Positions 1 through 43,189 of a stretch of DNA of 64,000 bases are shown piece after piece. Position numbers and translations under genes: made by a program. The stretch comes from Anadara kagoshimensis (Eukaryota; Mollusca; Bivalvia; Arcoida; Arcidae). Position 1 is the first letter of the stretch, and each line of letters opens with the position of its first letter. Under the pieces are notes generated by a model. The model did no database searches. It was not told the origin of the DNA and worked only from the letters and a program-made list of their open reading frames with translations. Location of the stretch: contig CM037869.1 of the NCBI GenBank assembly GCA_021292105.1, positions 24,318,050-24,382,049 on the forward strand, written 5' to 3'.

Positions 1-139
1 GGTCTCAATATAATGGAGAACTATACTTTCCAAATGTCACAGTCCTAAATACACTTAGAGAAGCTTGACCTTTAGCTAAGAGGTAGAATTTCAGAATTGT
101 CATGGATTCTGTCGAAGAGTATGCTAGACGTTGGGCAAA

Positions 140-1877
140 ATTAGACTGAGATGTTAACTGAGCTGAACACCTTATGCGATTGGATAAAGGTTGTGAGCTC
201 TTTCGTTAAAACGAGGATTACCGAACATCCAGAAATTTCGGCAATTCTAACAGACATACATGTACACAACAAATATGTTGCTGTCCCAGCTGATAAGACT
301 TCCAACAACATTATTCTCGTTTGCAAAAGATTCTACCTTGAATTTCTTATTAACAGTAGAAGCTTAAATTGGTTTAGATAGTATATCAGATAACCCTACA
401 TATACTAGGACTAATTTTACCAAAGATGAAGTTCTAAACTTTCCAACGATTGGGGAGTTCTCGAGTTTATCGGTATCAATCTTAAAGAGGAAAAACTTGA
501 CCTTCCTTACTTGCATTGGATTCCTAAACTTCATGAAAATTCATACAAGGAAAGATATATAGCAGGTTCATCCAGAGACATATGTCCCTGGTTCATCTAA
601 ATGAATCATTATCAGTAACTCTAACACAGTTTTTGACAGTCGGTGTTCATTCTTATTCAGATAAAGTCTATTCTACATCTGGCATCAACTAAATGTACAT
701 TCTTAAAAATTTCAAAGCATTACCTTAACATGTTGCTTCTAATACTTTACCTCGTGTAAAAAGTATGAAAACATTTGATTTTTCTAAACTTTATTATATT
801 TTTACTATCCCTCATTCAAATTGAAAGAACGTCTTGGGGAAATTATTCACTTGTCATTCTTTTACAAAAACGGTAAGCCAAGATACAAATATCTAGTGCT
901 GAACAGGGAGGCTGGTTATTTTGTCAAGCATCTGATACGGATTCTAAACAAAAATAATCATGCTGAAGATACCATCAACAAAATGTTAGAGTTTTTGATA
1001 AACAACATAATTGTTGTGTTTCGTAATACAATTTTTCAGCAAACATTCGGTATACCAATGGATACAAACTGTGCTTACTTATTTGTTTCTTTATTCTTAT
1101 GAAGCAGAATTCATATAGAACCTTCTGGAAAGAAGACTGTCGTAAAATCATTCAACTCCACTTACAGATATAAATGAAGTCCTCACGGTCTCTTAACAAT
1201 ATAGAGACTATATCAATGCCATTTATCCTTGGGAGCTTGAAATAGAAGATACGACTGATTCTCCAAGTTCTGCTTCATATTTAGACTTATACCTCAATTA
1301 TAAAGTCCCCGAAAGGCTACATTTGAAACTCGGTATGACAAACACGATGGCTTCACTTCAATTTTTTTTATTGTGAACCGTGAGTTTCCTTTTCTATGCA
1401 GCAATATACCTGCTGGTGGTGTATATGTTTCCCGGGCCAATTATGCTTTAGCTTGTTCCCACTACGAAGCAAACTGCTTACAAATAAATTGTTGACTCAG
1501 GGATATTGCAAATCTAGGGTTATTAGGGCCCTCAAAAAGTTTATAACCGTCATCACAGTATTGTTGATAAATTTGATGCCGCTGTGTCCAGAATTGCCCT
1601 GTTGGATATATTTGACGTCCATACGGTTTCATGTTCCTTTTACACAATTTTGATCCGAATTACTACATACGTGCCGGGTGTAGCTAGCTAAACAGGATGT
1701 GCTTACCCTTCCGGAGCAGCCGGCCTTACTTCCCTGTTGGAAGTCCGCGTGTTAAACCAACTTGTCAGTTTTCACTTTGCTTCTAGATTGTGATTCGGAA
1801 ATTGGGTTAGTCTCTGATATTTCTTTTTTTGTCTGTATATAAACATTTACTCAGTATTAAATGTCGCTGATTGAAAA

Positions 1878-1880
<3 letters not shown>
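140..1880 (+). mobile_element. Decayed Penelope-like reverse transcriptase element, 3' part
   Basis: Pieces of one reverse transcriptase appear in order but in shifting frames. VPADKTSNNIILVCK is near 283-330, LPYLHWIPKLH near 500-535, a stretch containing KPRYKYLVLNREAGYF near 870-930, GIPMDTNCAYLFVSLFL near 1050-1100 (normally GIPMGTNCAP), then NIPAGGVYVSRANYA near 1402 and LLTQGY near 1490. This motif order is typical of Penelope-like retroelement RTs common in molluscs and cnidarians. Frameshifts and stops show it is dead. The non-coding tail (about 1655-1880) resembles tails at 23755-23960 and 25618-25740. Assignment to Penelope-like rather than another RT group rests on motif recall. 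Confidence 0.6.

Positions 1881-1943
<63 letters not shown>
1876..1943. repeat. (AAAT)n microsatellite
   Basis: About 17 perfect AAAT units sit directly at the 3' end of the Penelope-like relic, as expected for a retroelement tail that later expanded. It lies about 95 bp upstream of the PCCA start codon. Confidence 0.95.
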
Positions 1944-1944
<1 letters not shown>

Positions 1945-2037
1945 CTGCTTAAATAATATTTTTCGGTGTTCACTTGTGGTATAACTTTTCCGTTTTCCCC
2001 GATTCTTTTTCACCCCCAACTTCTCTCATCTGTCAAA
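1944..2037 (+). promoter_or_regulatory. PCCA core promoter and 5' UTR (inferred)
   Basis: Only about 95 bp separate the retroelement tail from the PCCA ATG. The stretch is pyrimidine-rich towards the 3' end, with no evident TATA box at a usual distance. The start context is tgtcaaaATGG, with A at -3 and G at +4, a good Kozak match. The transcription start is not visible from sequence and could lie inside the retroelement relic. Confidence 0.45.
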
Positions 2038-33693
<31,656 letters not shown>

Positions 33694-35600
33694 GGAAGAT
33701 TGGTGATTGATCGACATGTAGAGGCTGTCAAGACTCCGATCTCTGTGGTGCTTTAACATACATTGCTGCTGGTACAAATTAGACAAGCATGCACTGAACG
33801 GAAAACTGATGAAATATGCTTCCTAGGAGCCTCAAACTTTTTCTGCAAATGAAACTCCTGTCTGGTTACATTTCAATATTCTTATATGTTCCTATAGAGT
33901 TAGGTAACTAGAATTACATCTCATTGACATTAAGATTTACCGGTTAACATTTAGATCTGTTTATAGATATCATATTTACATGTAGAATTATTTTAAGTTC
34001 CAGTTCTTTCAAGTATCATTGCTAATCATGAACAAATTGTATCCCATGTGTACATGTATATGCATATTGTGAAATCTCTATTTCTGTGGTTGTCAAATTT
34101 TCTTTGTTCTATGAAAAAAATATTTCTAGGATGATAAACTCATATTTTGTAGTTATTGTTCAAGGTATGTTTGTAATACAGTATAACCTCGATGCATCAC
34201 CAACATTTGTTCAGCCAAATTTTGGTGTTATAACAGGGGTTTGGCGATAAATTGAGGAAGGCTCAATAAGAAAAACATAAACAAAATGGATTTTGGGACT
34301 TCAAATTAGTGTGGTGATAAGCGAGGTGGCAAAGTTATCGTGGGGCATTACCGTATATACTTTTTCATTGACATGAACATTTGTGGGTCACGGTATCCAT
34401 AAAAACAACGGGAATTTGGACATCATGAAAATAACGATTTCACACTACATGTATGTGATTACTTGTGTTGATATGTGTGATTCAGTTTTCATTTATCAAC
34501 ATCATAAGTTCAGGTTTCGTGTTGTAATGATAAAGCAATTAGTCTACCACGATTACACATGCATGATCACATATGATGTTGTCATAACCACCCATCCCTA
34601 TCACCTCTCTACCCCCACCCCACCAAAAAAAAAAAAAAAAAAAAAAAACCCACTTAACACATGTAATATGCAAGTACCGTAATAATGTATTGATGTAAAC
34701 TGAAGGAAAGGTTTTTCTTGGACTTAACACTTCACCACATAATAATTAATTATAGTACAAAGGGTGACATCACCAAAACTGGTATACATGTGGATTCTGT
34801 CAACAGCTTCAATTGTTTATCACTAGTAGAAATTATTTAATATGATAACCGTATACTTTGCCATTTTTTTCTTGACATTAAGTTAATATTAAAATATGGA
34901 GAGTTTTGAAGTGGAAATTTGTATTTTAAAAGTCAAATATTAGTGCTTGACTATAATAGCATCATTTTTAGTGCTTTAAAATATAATAATATTGTTATTA
35001 AATTGTCATTATTATTTTTTTTTAAATTTGTTATAAGAGTAGATTTATGTGTGATGAATGAATGAAAAGAATATATATACTGTAAAGTCATTAAATAATT
35101 TATCTGGTCTTCATCCGTTTCAGGTTCCATCTTATACCATAGACTTAGATGTTTAGATTTTGTGGTTTTGTTTTTGTATTTGTAATTTAAAAATTTTTTT
35201 TGGAGAAAATTTCATGAAATTGTGTTTTGTTAAAGTAAATCCAATGTGGGTGGAAAAACATAAAAGAAAAATATGTTGGGACTTAAAAATACTGTAATAA
35301 GTGAGATGGCAAACAGGGATTGGGATTAACAGGGGCCCAGTAGCCTAGAAATTTGTCTGGGCCCCCAACGTTTTTAACATTTTTGCTATGTATTGCTATT
35401 GCAACTTCTTTATAATAGTAAGCTGAGCCTCCAACTCAAAATAGTTAAGCTTCATCCCTGGCAAAGTTATTCAAGGGAATTATAATGAGGTTTTACTGTA
35501 TTTTAAATAAAACAGCTGCTTTAGCATATTTTAGAGCCATTTATCTAAGAATATAGGGACAGCACCATATTAAAATTATCTTTTTTCTGATGATGTGATA
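33694..35600 (+). other. PCCA 3' UTR and flank, end not determined
   Basis: AT-rich. A clear AATAAA appears at 35505-35510; closer ATTAAA-like hexamers (about 34888) are weak. A 27-A run lies at 34622-34648, and a MITE-like piece (cagtataacctcgatgcatc) at 34179. The poly(A) site cannot be fixed from sequence. Confidence 0.4.
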
Positions 35601-35630
35601 ACTTTGTGTGGTACATGAATTCAGATGTGA

Positions 35631-36075
35631 TTTCCACTACATGAAATTGCCTGAATGGTTTACAAGTGTATAAATAAGTGCTAATTCAATAATTTTATTT
35701 AGACACAATTTCCACTACATGAAATTGTCTGAATGGTTTACAAATGTATAAATAAGTGCTAATTTAATAATTTTATTTAGACACAATTTCCACTACATGA
35801 AATTGTCTGAATGGTTTACAAATGTATAAATAAGTGCTAATTCAATAATTTTATTTAGACACAATTTCCACTACATGAAATTGTCTGAATGGTTTACAAA
35901 TGTATAAATAAGTGCTAATTCAATAATTTTATTTAGACACAATTTCCACTACATGAAATTGTCTGAATGGTTTACAAATGTATAAATAAGTGCTAATTCA
36001 TTTATTTTATTTAGACACGATTTCCACTATATGAAATTGTTTGGATGGTATACAAGTTGATAATTCAATAATTTT
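35631..36075. repeat. 78-bp tandem repeat, six units
   Basis: tttccactac starts units at 35631, 35709, 35787, 35865, 35943 and 36021 (last unit diverged and shortened). Each unit: tttccactacatgaaattgt ... ataataattttatttagaca. Middle units are almost identical. Confidence 0.95.
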
Positions 36076-36079
36076 ACTA

Positions 36080-37081
36080 TTTATATAACTGTGTATATAT
36101 ATGTATTATACATTATGTGTTTGTGAGATGACACTATTCACTATGTTGGTGCTTTGTTTCTTTACGTCTTTTTTTAATAGATTTAACTGGAGCCTTGTAT
36201 TAACTGATGTAATAACGCACATGCTCTGTTTCCAGGACAACCGGTAGTAATCTCATTCTCGTTTCATTTCAGACTGACCAATCAATTCTAATAATTTATC
36301 TGGAATTGGTACATTTTTAACAAGAAAAGCTATAATTTTGGTACATTTTTAACATGGAATGTTATAATGTTAGTACATTTTACATCCATTTTCGCAGTAC
36401 ATATCTGTTGAATTGGTCAGCTAATTCTGAAAATTGAAAGGGACAAATTTTCTTTGTTTGTGTATACTAATACTGGTTGACAACTTGGTCATAAGTACCA
36501 GGATTATGCAAGCACATTGTCATTTACATGATAATTTGAGGACCCTCAAATTTGACTCAAATGACGTTACAGGTTTGAAAATACTGCAATTCATGTCAGA
36601 TTTGTGTTAGCTAAAATCTGGTTCGTACTTTGTTATCCAGAAAAAAAAATTAAAATTCAATTCTTATTTTTCAGACAGGGTTTAGAACAGCAATTATGTC
36701 TAATGTAAATATTACACTATGGCTACTAGAGATTATTCATTTTACTTCAGTTAATCTTCTTGCTGCCAAACAGACATATGTGTCCTCTACCGACAGCCTG
36801 TCATACAGAAACATATGTCCTTAAAATGGAATTAACTTCTCTTAGTTGAAAAGACCAAGAGATACTTATACTCTTTTTGTAAAGTAAACTAAAATGTAAA
36901 ATATTGACAATTGAGATTACAATCTGCAATTAACTTATGATGTCATATGACTGCAAACTCGTCTGACGTCATATTCTATTGCCGACGTCATAACATTTAG
37001 CATTGTGAACTTCAGTTTGGAATTGCCAATGTTGCACTGAAAATTAATTTGGCTTTTTTAACAAATTATTGTAACTAAAAG
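36080..37081. other. Intergenic, no gene seen
   Basis: AT-rich spacer between the 78-bp repeat and the large transposon, with CRE-like tgacgtca-type motifs near 36940-36990. No coding potential recognised. Confidence 0.5.
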
Positions 37082-37084
37082 TAC

Positions 37085-38028
37085 TAGCCCAAGAGCTAGT
37101 GGGGTTTGAAATATGTGTCAATGGCCAAAAGCTTTGAAGGTTGTTTCTGATAGAAAAATGTCTGTAGTTTTCGAATTTGGGCGTCTTGTGAATGAACTCG
37201 TTTCCGATTTTTTTTCAGACGCGAGTTTTTACACTAGAATCGCATTTTTCAGCCGGTTTTTCGGTAATTTGATAATTCTGCATTATGGACGCGATATGGC
37301 CTTAAAATGTCTTATTACTGATGCGGTTATCAAGAATTATGATCATTGTTGACATTTAAGTTAAAAACTTCTTGATACATTTCAGATTTTTTTTTAAAAT
37401 AACTATTTTAGGAAAAAAATAGACCAAAAATTTTGCGTTTTTAATATTTTGCCCTCTTTTATGTCTTATAAAAAAATAATAAAAGCATTTAAGTGAAATG
37501 TTTTACCATATTGTCACAGCCTAATGTGTTTTGCATTCAATAAAAGTAGCTGCATATCATTTGGTAGGAAATTGCGGCACCCACAGTGGAAAAACTTTCC
37601 CCTACCCCAAAAATTGCAAATTTCTCAAAAAATCGATCTTTACTACAAATTTTGCTATTAGTTGCCATACTGATTGTTATACCGTGTAAGCTTTAATACT
37701 TGGGTGACAACATTGAAGACCTCTAACTAAAAACTTCTTGTTAAGCATTCAATCTCAATTTTGTGGCCAATTTTAAACAACCGAGTTTTGCGTTTTTACT
37801 TAATCTTTATTCGTTAAAGTCTTGTAGCGCATTCAAAAAAAGCCTGATTATCAATATACTATTTTATTTAGAATCCCTGATGTGTGTGCTTTATTGTGCA
37901 AGTATAATGTATAACACAATCGTCACACAAACCCTTTCACCACAATTTATTCTTCCCCCTACCCCATATGCAATAAATAAGCGAGTTCGCGAGATATTGA
38001 TTTTACACTTGTGCGTTCTCAGGCAGTG
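37085..38028 (+). repeat. Left long terminal inverted repeat of the transposon
   Basis: Outer 842 bp almost identical to the right arm. Apparent short open frames inside (for example 37113-37352) occur identically in both arms and are shadows of the repeat. Confidence 0.95.
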
Positions 38029-38526
38029 AGATTTTAAACACGGTAGAGTGTTATAACGTAAATTTGTACTTGAAACATATAGTAAATTACGCTGTTAGCT
38101 TGTTTATTCAATGCTTTGATTTTTTGTATTATTAAGCAATGATAGTGCCACGCCCTTTTGTATGACTCGGCAGATGGCGCTGCGCAAAGCGTTTGTGTTA
38201 CGTTTTCTGTCATTGCAAATCACACGTGGTTGCAATTATAGATACTTTCATATGGTTGTTGTTTATGATAAGTAAGAAAAAACTATTCACCCCTTTTTTC
38301 TATTGTTTTGTTACCGTTTATATTTCGTGTGAACAAGTTGATTTTATTTAATATTTGTTTTTAAAAAGAATCCGTGTTCACAATAGAATCAATGAAGTTT
38401 TGACGCAGATAAGTAATCTGTTTGTTAATTCTATTTGATTCCGTGACTGAATTAAAATCACTGTAAATAATATTTTGCGATTTGTTTGTGATAACTCATT
38501 GTCATTTCAATTAGAAGTGTTGCAAA

Positions 38527-39018
38527 ATGGCCAGCACACGGCTGGATACATCTAAGGGGAAACAGATATTACAGGGCGATAGCACAGATGAAACAAATCT
38601 TGTTTGTTGCCTTCATGTCGATAAACGTTTCCAAGATATAGAAATTAAACCTTTTGATGAAACAACATGGAGTAAAGTGGCAAAAGTTGCTGAATATCGT
38701 CTTTCGAAAACAAAATCCCACAAATATAAACAAATTTGTCAAGATCTTCCTCAAAACTTTGATCCTAAAACCAATGGTTATCACAGAATGTGTTACAAGA
38801 ACTTCACTGCTGTCTCAAAAAAAGAACTAGAGTCTTTTTCCACTGTAGAAGTAGAAGAAGTTTCTTACACTTTAAGATCCCACACTGAACATTTATCGGA
38901 CGAAACTTCCTCCTCCGGTATTTTTCTTCCCGTATGTTTGTTTTGTGGCCTCCTGACGAAGGGTAAGAAAAGGGAACAGTTAGGCAATTGTGAAAGTTTG
39001 GAAGCGGGAGAAAAATAA
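38527..39018 (+). pseudogene. Transposase N-terminal segment, zinc-binding
   Basis: 163 residues. Contains NLVCCLHVDKRF, then GYHRMCYKNF and LPVCLFCGLLTKGKKREQLG: a Cys/His cluster (CC, HxxC, CxxC) like the zinc-binding region at the front of this transposase family. The frame stops at TAA 39016 within an A-rich run, and the protein continues in another frame with IKNAAMVLGD, so a one-base loss at about 39011-39015 explains the stop. Confidence 0.7.
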
Positions 39019-39029
39019 AAAATGCTGCA

Positions 39030-41666
39030 ATGGTTCTGGGTGATACAGATATGATTGCCAGAGTTTGTGATATAGATTTTGTTGCTAAAGAGGTTAAATA
39101 TCACCATAGCTGCCGAAAACATTACTTAAATCTTTCTGAGAGGTGTATACCCGGGTCTGCTAAGACAGAATATGGCAACATTAGGCTAGGACACGAAAAA
39201 GCATTTAAATGGTTGACCGAATACATAAATAAAAACGTTATAGCACAAGGTCAAGCTGTAACAATTGCCTCCTTGTATGAATATTACACTACAATGCTGA
39301 TGGACATTGGTCTTGATTGCTCCTCATATACCATCCAGACTTTAGAAGTAAAACTTCTAAATCACTTCAAAGATGATATTTGCATGAGTAAAATAGGTAA
39401 ACGACAAGGCAAAATATTATATCCAAGCTTTCTAGATACAGATCAGATTATAGGTTTCCATAATACGTTTTTATTAAATTCCAAAGTCACTGAAGCTGCA
39501 TACCAGTTGCGAAATACAATATTAGAAATGTCAAAGACATGTCCCCAATTACAGAACCCATTGACTGTAAATGAAATACAGAAAGGCCAAGCTAACCCCC
39601 CAGACATACTTATGCAGTTTTTTAAAACTCTATATACAGGGTCTTCAACAAAAGAACCTTCTGAAAGAATGAATAGATGCATCAGTTCAGCAGCAGATGA
39701 TGCTTTGTTTGCTGTAACCAATGGCGAAATAAAGCCATCAAAACATTTATGTCTTGGACTGGGTTTTAAAAGTATGACTGGTAGTAGGAAAATTATTGAA
39801 GTACTAAATCATTTAGGGCACTCAATAAGTTACCATGTTGCGGAGACACTTGAAACTGAACTTGCAATGACAATATCAGACAGGAATCAGCTAACTCCTG
39901 ATGGATTACTGAAAATTCCAAACTTGTCAACCGGAACGGCTTGGGATAATTATGATGAAAACACCGAGACTTTGTCTGGAAGCGGAACTTTGCACGACAC
40001 AGTTGGAATATGTTACCAGAACACTCCCGACGAACAACATTCAATGGGGGACTCTCTAGGAATTCCACAAGTATCCACTACACAAACAAAGTCATTGAAA
40101 CGTAAACGCTCTTTAGATATTGAGGACCCTATTTTAGAATCTTACAGAAAGCGTCCAAAAATAACAAAATTTCAATATCCCGTAAAAGCAATTTCGGACC
40201 CCTCTAATTTAAATGAGACCAGAAAAAGGGATTTAACATGGGTGATTTGTCACCATTTATTTTCTAATATACCCATGTGGTCAGGATGGAATTCTCTAAT
40301 CACAGTAGATCATCTACCAGAGCAAGTGATAGGCTATATGGACAATATAAGTTTGCCACCGACCCGATTAGATGTGGTGTCGGAAACATTACGTCGATCG
40401 CAGATTGTGGCACGGGAATGTTCTGATAACACAGCAATTGTCCACTATGATCTTGCCATAGCTAAACCAGCGATGCAGATACAATCGGAAGAATCACCAA
40501 AGTACGACAATATTTTCATATGTTTTGGTCCTTTCCATATAATGTTGGCATATTTTGGCGCTCTTGGTCACTTAATTGAGGGCTCTGGCGGACCATATGT
40601 GCTAACCGAGACCAAAGTTCTGGCAGAAGGGTCTCTAAATGGGTTCATAAAAGGGAAGCATTATAACAGATGTCAGAGAATGCATACTATATTATCTCTT
40701 TCTTTCCGTATTCTCCATTTTCGGTCTTTTCTGGAAGAGCATGGTCAGATATCTGAATCTTTATACGAGCAGTTAGAACAATTCATTACAAATACTTCTT
40801 CAGAAGAAATGCAAAACGTTCTAGAGCAAGAAAATTTAAAATCTATTTTTGATATGTATGAAGCCTTTTCCAATGACACAAGAACTGGAAACCATGGATC
40901 AACAGCACAGTATTGGTTTATGTATATTGAATTAGTTGAACTTCTGTTACTTTTCAGTAGATCTTGTCGAATTAACGATCTACCTTTATTTACTTACTGC
41001 TTAGGAAAAATGTGTCCAGTATTTTTTGCAGCTAATAGACCAAACTATGCAAGATGGATGACACGCTATCACTTAAATTTACTTAACATTGATATAAGTC
41101 ATCCACAAGCAAGAGCAATGCTTGAGAATGGTGGTTTGTCTATAAGACGCTCGAATAAATCATTTTCCAGAATTCCAGTGGACATGACACTTGAGCAGAC
41201 AATCAATGCTGATGCTGCATCTCGTCTAACTGGCATTTCTGCATTCAGCCAGTCATATACGGCCAGGCGAAGATGGATGATTACACGAAGTGTCCGCAGT
41301 GCTATCGTTGGTGCTCTTCTCTCAAAAACTGGAATCCGGAAAAAGGGGGATGTGAATCAAGAGCTCAAGCCGTCGCGAATTCAGAGAGATAATAAAGATG
41401 TAAGTAGTTTGATCGACTGTATTAAAGCAACTAAGAATCCGTTTGATACAGAGATAAGAAATGAGGATCTCCTGTGCATATCAACTGGTAACAGAGTCAA
41501 AGATGATGTGAAAAATGAGATACTTAGTTGTGTAAAATATGGCGAGCAATCTTTTCACGACTTTAGAAATGCTGTTTTGCAGATCCCTCTAGATTTGAAA
41601 AACCTATTACAAGAAACAAATTGCGCACTTTTGCATCTTTGGCACTTAAGGTTCGGGTTGAGGTGA
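39030..41666 (+). pseudogene. Transposase central segment, Academ-like, 878 codons open
   Basis: The longest open frame here. Near residue 25 it has YHHSCRKHYLN, completing the Cys/His cluster started in the previous segment. Around residues 499-520 it has FHIMLAYFGALGHLIEGSGG, a pattern common in a large group of uncharacterised, repetitive invertebrate proteins. The opening in the last ~15 codons is wrong-frame: the true frame continues from about 41618 as LRTFASLALKVRVEVKAKK. I cannot point to the catalytic acids with confidence. Confidence 0.7.
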
Positions 41667-42099
41667 AAGCAAAGAAAATCATACAGCTACAGTGTTCACG
41701 TGATCTATTGGTAGGCTTTTGTTTTTGGCAACGACAACAGATATAAACTTGCAGAAAGTTTTTGAATATCCTCTCACTCCCGTGCCGCCAGCTCTTGCAC
41801 AAATTGACGGGAATATGAATAAAACCGACAAATCAATACTTATGAAAATGTTAGAGAGCAAGGCTCATTCTGATCCTCCAGCTGCAAATCAAATTGATGC
41901 TTATGTCGTTGATGCCATGTTCCTTATACAGTTGCTGTCAAACCTACCAGATACTTTTGAAGGTGTAGCCAAACCATTCTCAAGCTATTATGTAAACTGG
42001 CAAAAGAAATACACTTTGTTTGTGACACATATGTCCATCCATCCATCAAAGATATTGAAAGAGATATGCGAGGAGAGAGCAGTGGACCAGATATTGTAG
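41618..42099 (+). pseudogene. Transposase/nuclease linker segment, two frameshifts
   Basis: Frame 2 carries LRTFASLALKVRVEVKAKKI to about 41712. Frame 1 then carries NLQKVFEYPLTPVPPALAQI and NKTDKSILMKMLESKA up to about 42016, after which frame 3 continues with DTYVHPSIKDIERDMRGE. The changes fall in short T/G runs. A YPLxPxPxxLA..G..NKT.K pattern recurs in related repetitive proteins. Confidence 0.6.
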
Positions 42100-42836
42100 T
42101 AATGGGCCCAAAACAAAAGCGACCTCATGATTTCCGTTCAGCTTTGAAATCTGCTAATTTCAAGAGGTCATTACTATCGTTTTTGCTACAAGAATGGAAG
42201 AATGATAACTATGCTGACATTCTTGCAGGCCATACATTATATTATGCAACAGAGGACCACTGCCATCAATTCTATTGCGAAAATGATGCAACAGTAGTGT
42301 GCAGTGAAGTGTCCAATCTTGCCTGTACCCACGAGGAGGCAGATACCAGGATCACCTTACATGTGCAATACATTGCCTCAAGGTCCGATTCTCCTAACGT
42401 AGTGGTTAGAGCAAATGACACGGATGTAATGGTTATTTTATTGTATCATTGTCACCAAATACATGCAAACATATGGATGGATTCAGGCACTGACGGCACC
42501 AATACTAGGCGATTTATTGATCTAACAAAACTGTCCAATGAAATTGGGATCGAAATGTGCCAAGTTCTTCCAGCTATCCATGCTTTCACTGGATGTGATT
42601 ATACTGCAGCATTTCTTAGAAAAGGTAAAATTAGGCCTTATAATATCGTTGAAAAAAGTGCAACTTTCAGAAGCGTTTTCTCAAATATTGGAACAAATCA
42701 AAGAGTTAATGAAAGAGATATGAAGGTAATGGAATCTTTTGTCTGTGAAATGTATGGCAAAAAAAACATTAAAACAGTAAATGAGGCACGATTTGCCATT
42801 TTCAGGAGAGAAATACGCTCCAACAAATCAAACTGA
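42020..42836 (+). pseudogene. FEN1/XPG-like nuclease segment of the transposon protein
   Basis: The 256-codon frame from 42066 carries HEEADTRITLHVQ (residues 89-101), VVVRANDTDVMVILL (112-126) and FTGCDYTAAFLRKGK (174-188). The order and spacing of E(E/A)xD, DxD and G(C/S)DY ... GKG match the metal-binding acids of the XPG/FEN1 (PIN-like) nuclease I-region and the H3TH that follows. The N-region acids were not identified. The last codons (RREIRSNKSN) are out of frame: the natural frame continues with GEKYAPTNQTDPLEK from about 42800. Confidence 0.65.
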
Positions 42837-43156
42837 CCCATTAGAAAAGCTCAAAGGAGCCGATCCGAGTTCACTACCTCCTTGTAAAAGTGTTCTTGTT
42901 CAAAATCCTCCGAACAGAATATGTTGCATATTTTTGGAAACATGCCAATTGCAGTTGTCCTACATTAAATACTCCACAAGAAAATGGATGGAAAAAGAAA
43001 ATAAAGTATGCGATTCACTGGTTTGAAGGTGAACAGATTCCGAAAGATATAAGACTGAAGATGGACAGTACAACTTTTACAGAGGATGACATGGGAGAAG
43101 ATGAGGATGTACGTGAATCCGACAGTAGTGATAGTGAAGACACTGATGATGAATGA
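42800..43156 (+). pseudogene. Transposon protein C-terminal segment, acidic tail
   Basis: GEKYAPTNQTDPLEKLKGAD and LPPCKSVL (frame 1) pass to another frame at about 42890: ILRTEYVAYFWKHANCSCPT, ENGWKKK, then an acidic tail of GEDEDVRESDSSDSEDTDDE and a stop at 43156. The LPPC.SVL ... R..YVA..W..A pattern is shared with related repetitive proteins. Confidence 0.6.
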
Positions 43157-43189
43157 AATTATAATTCTGAATGAATACGAGTTATTTTG

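Noticed and set aside
1807-2019. - strand frame with repeated LFIY
   Set aside because: Translation of the (AAAT)n microsatellite.
37113-38029. Short open frames starting MCQWPKALK and MANFKQPSF
   Set aside because: Each occurs in both arms of the transposon's inverted repeat and shows no codon signal; they are part of the repeat, not genes.
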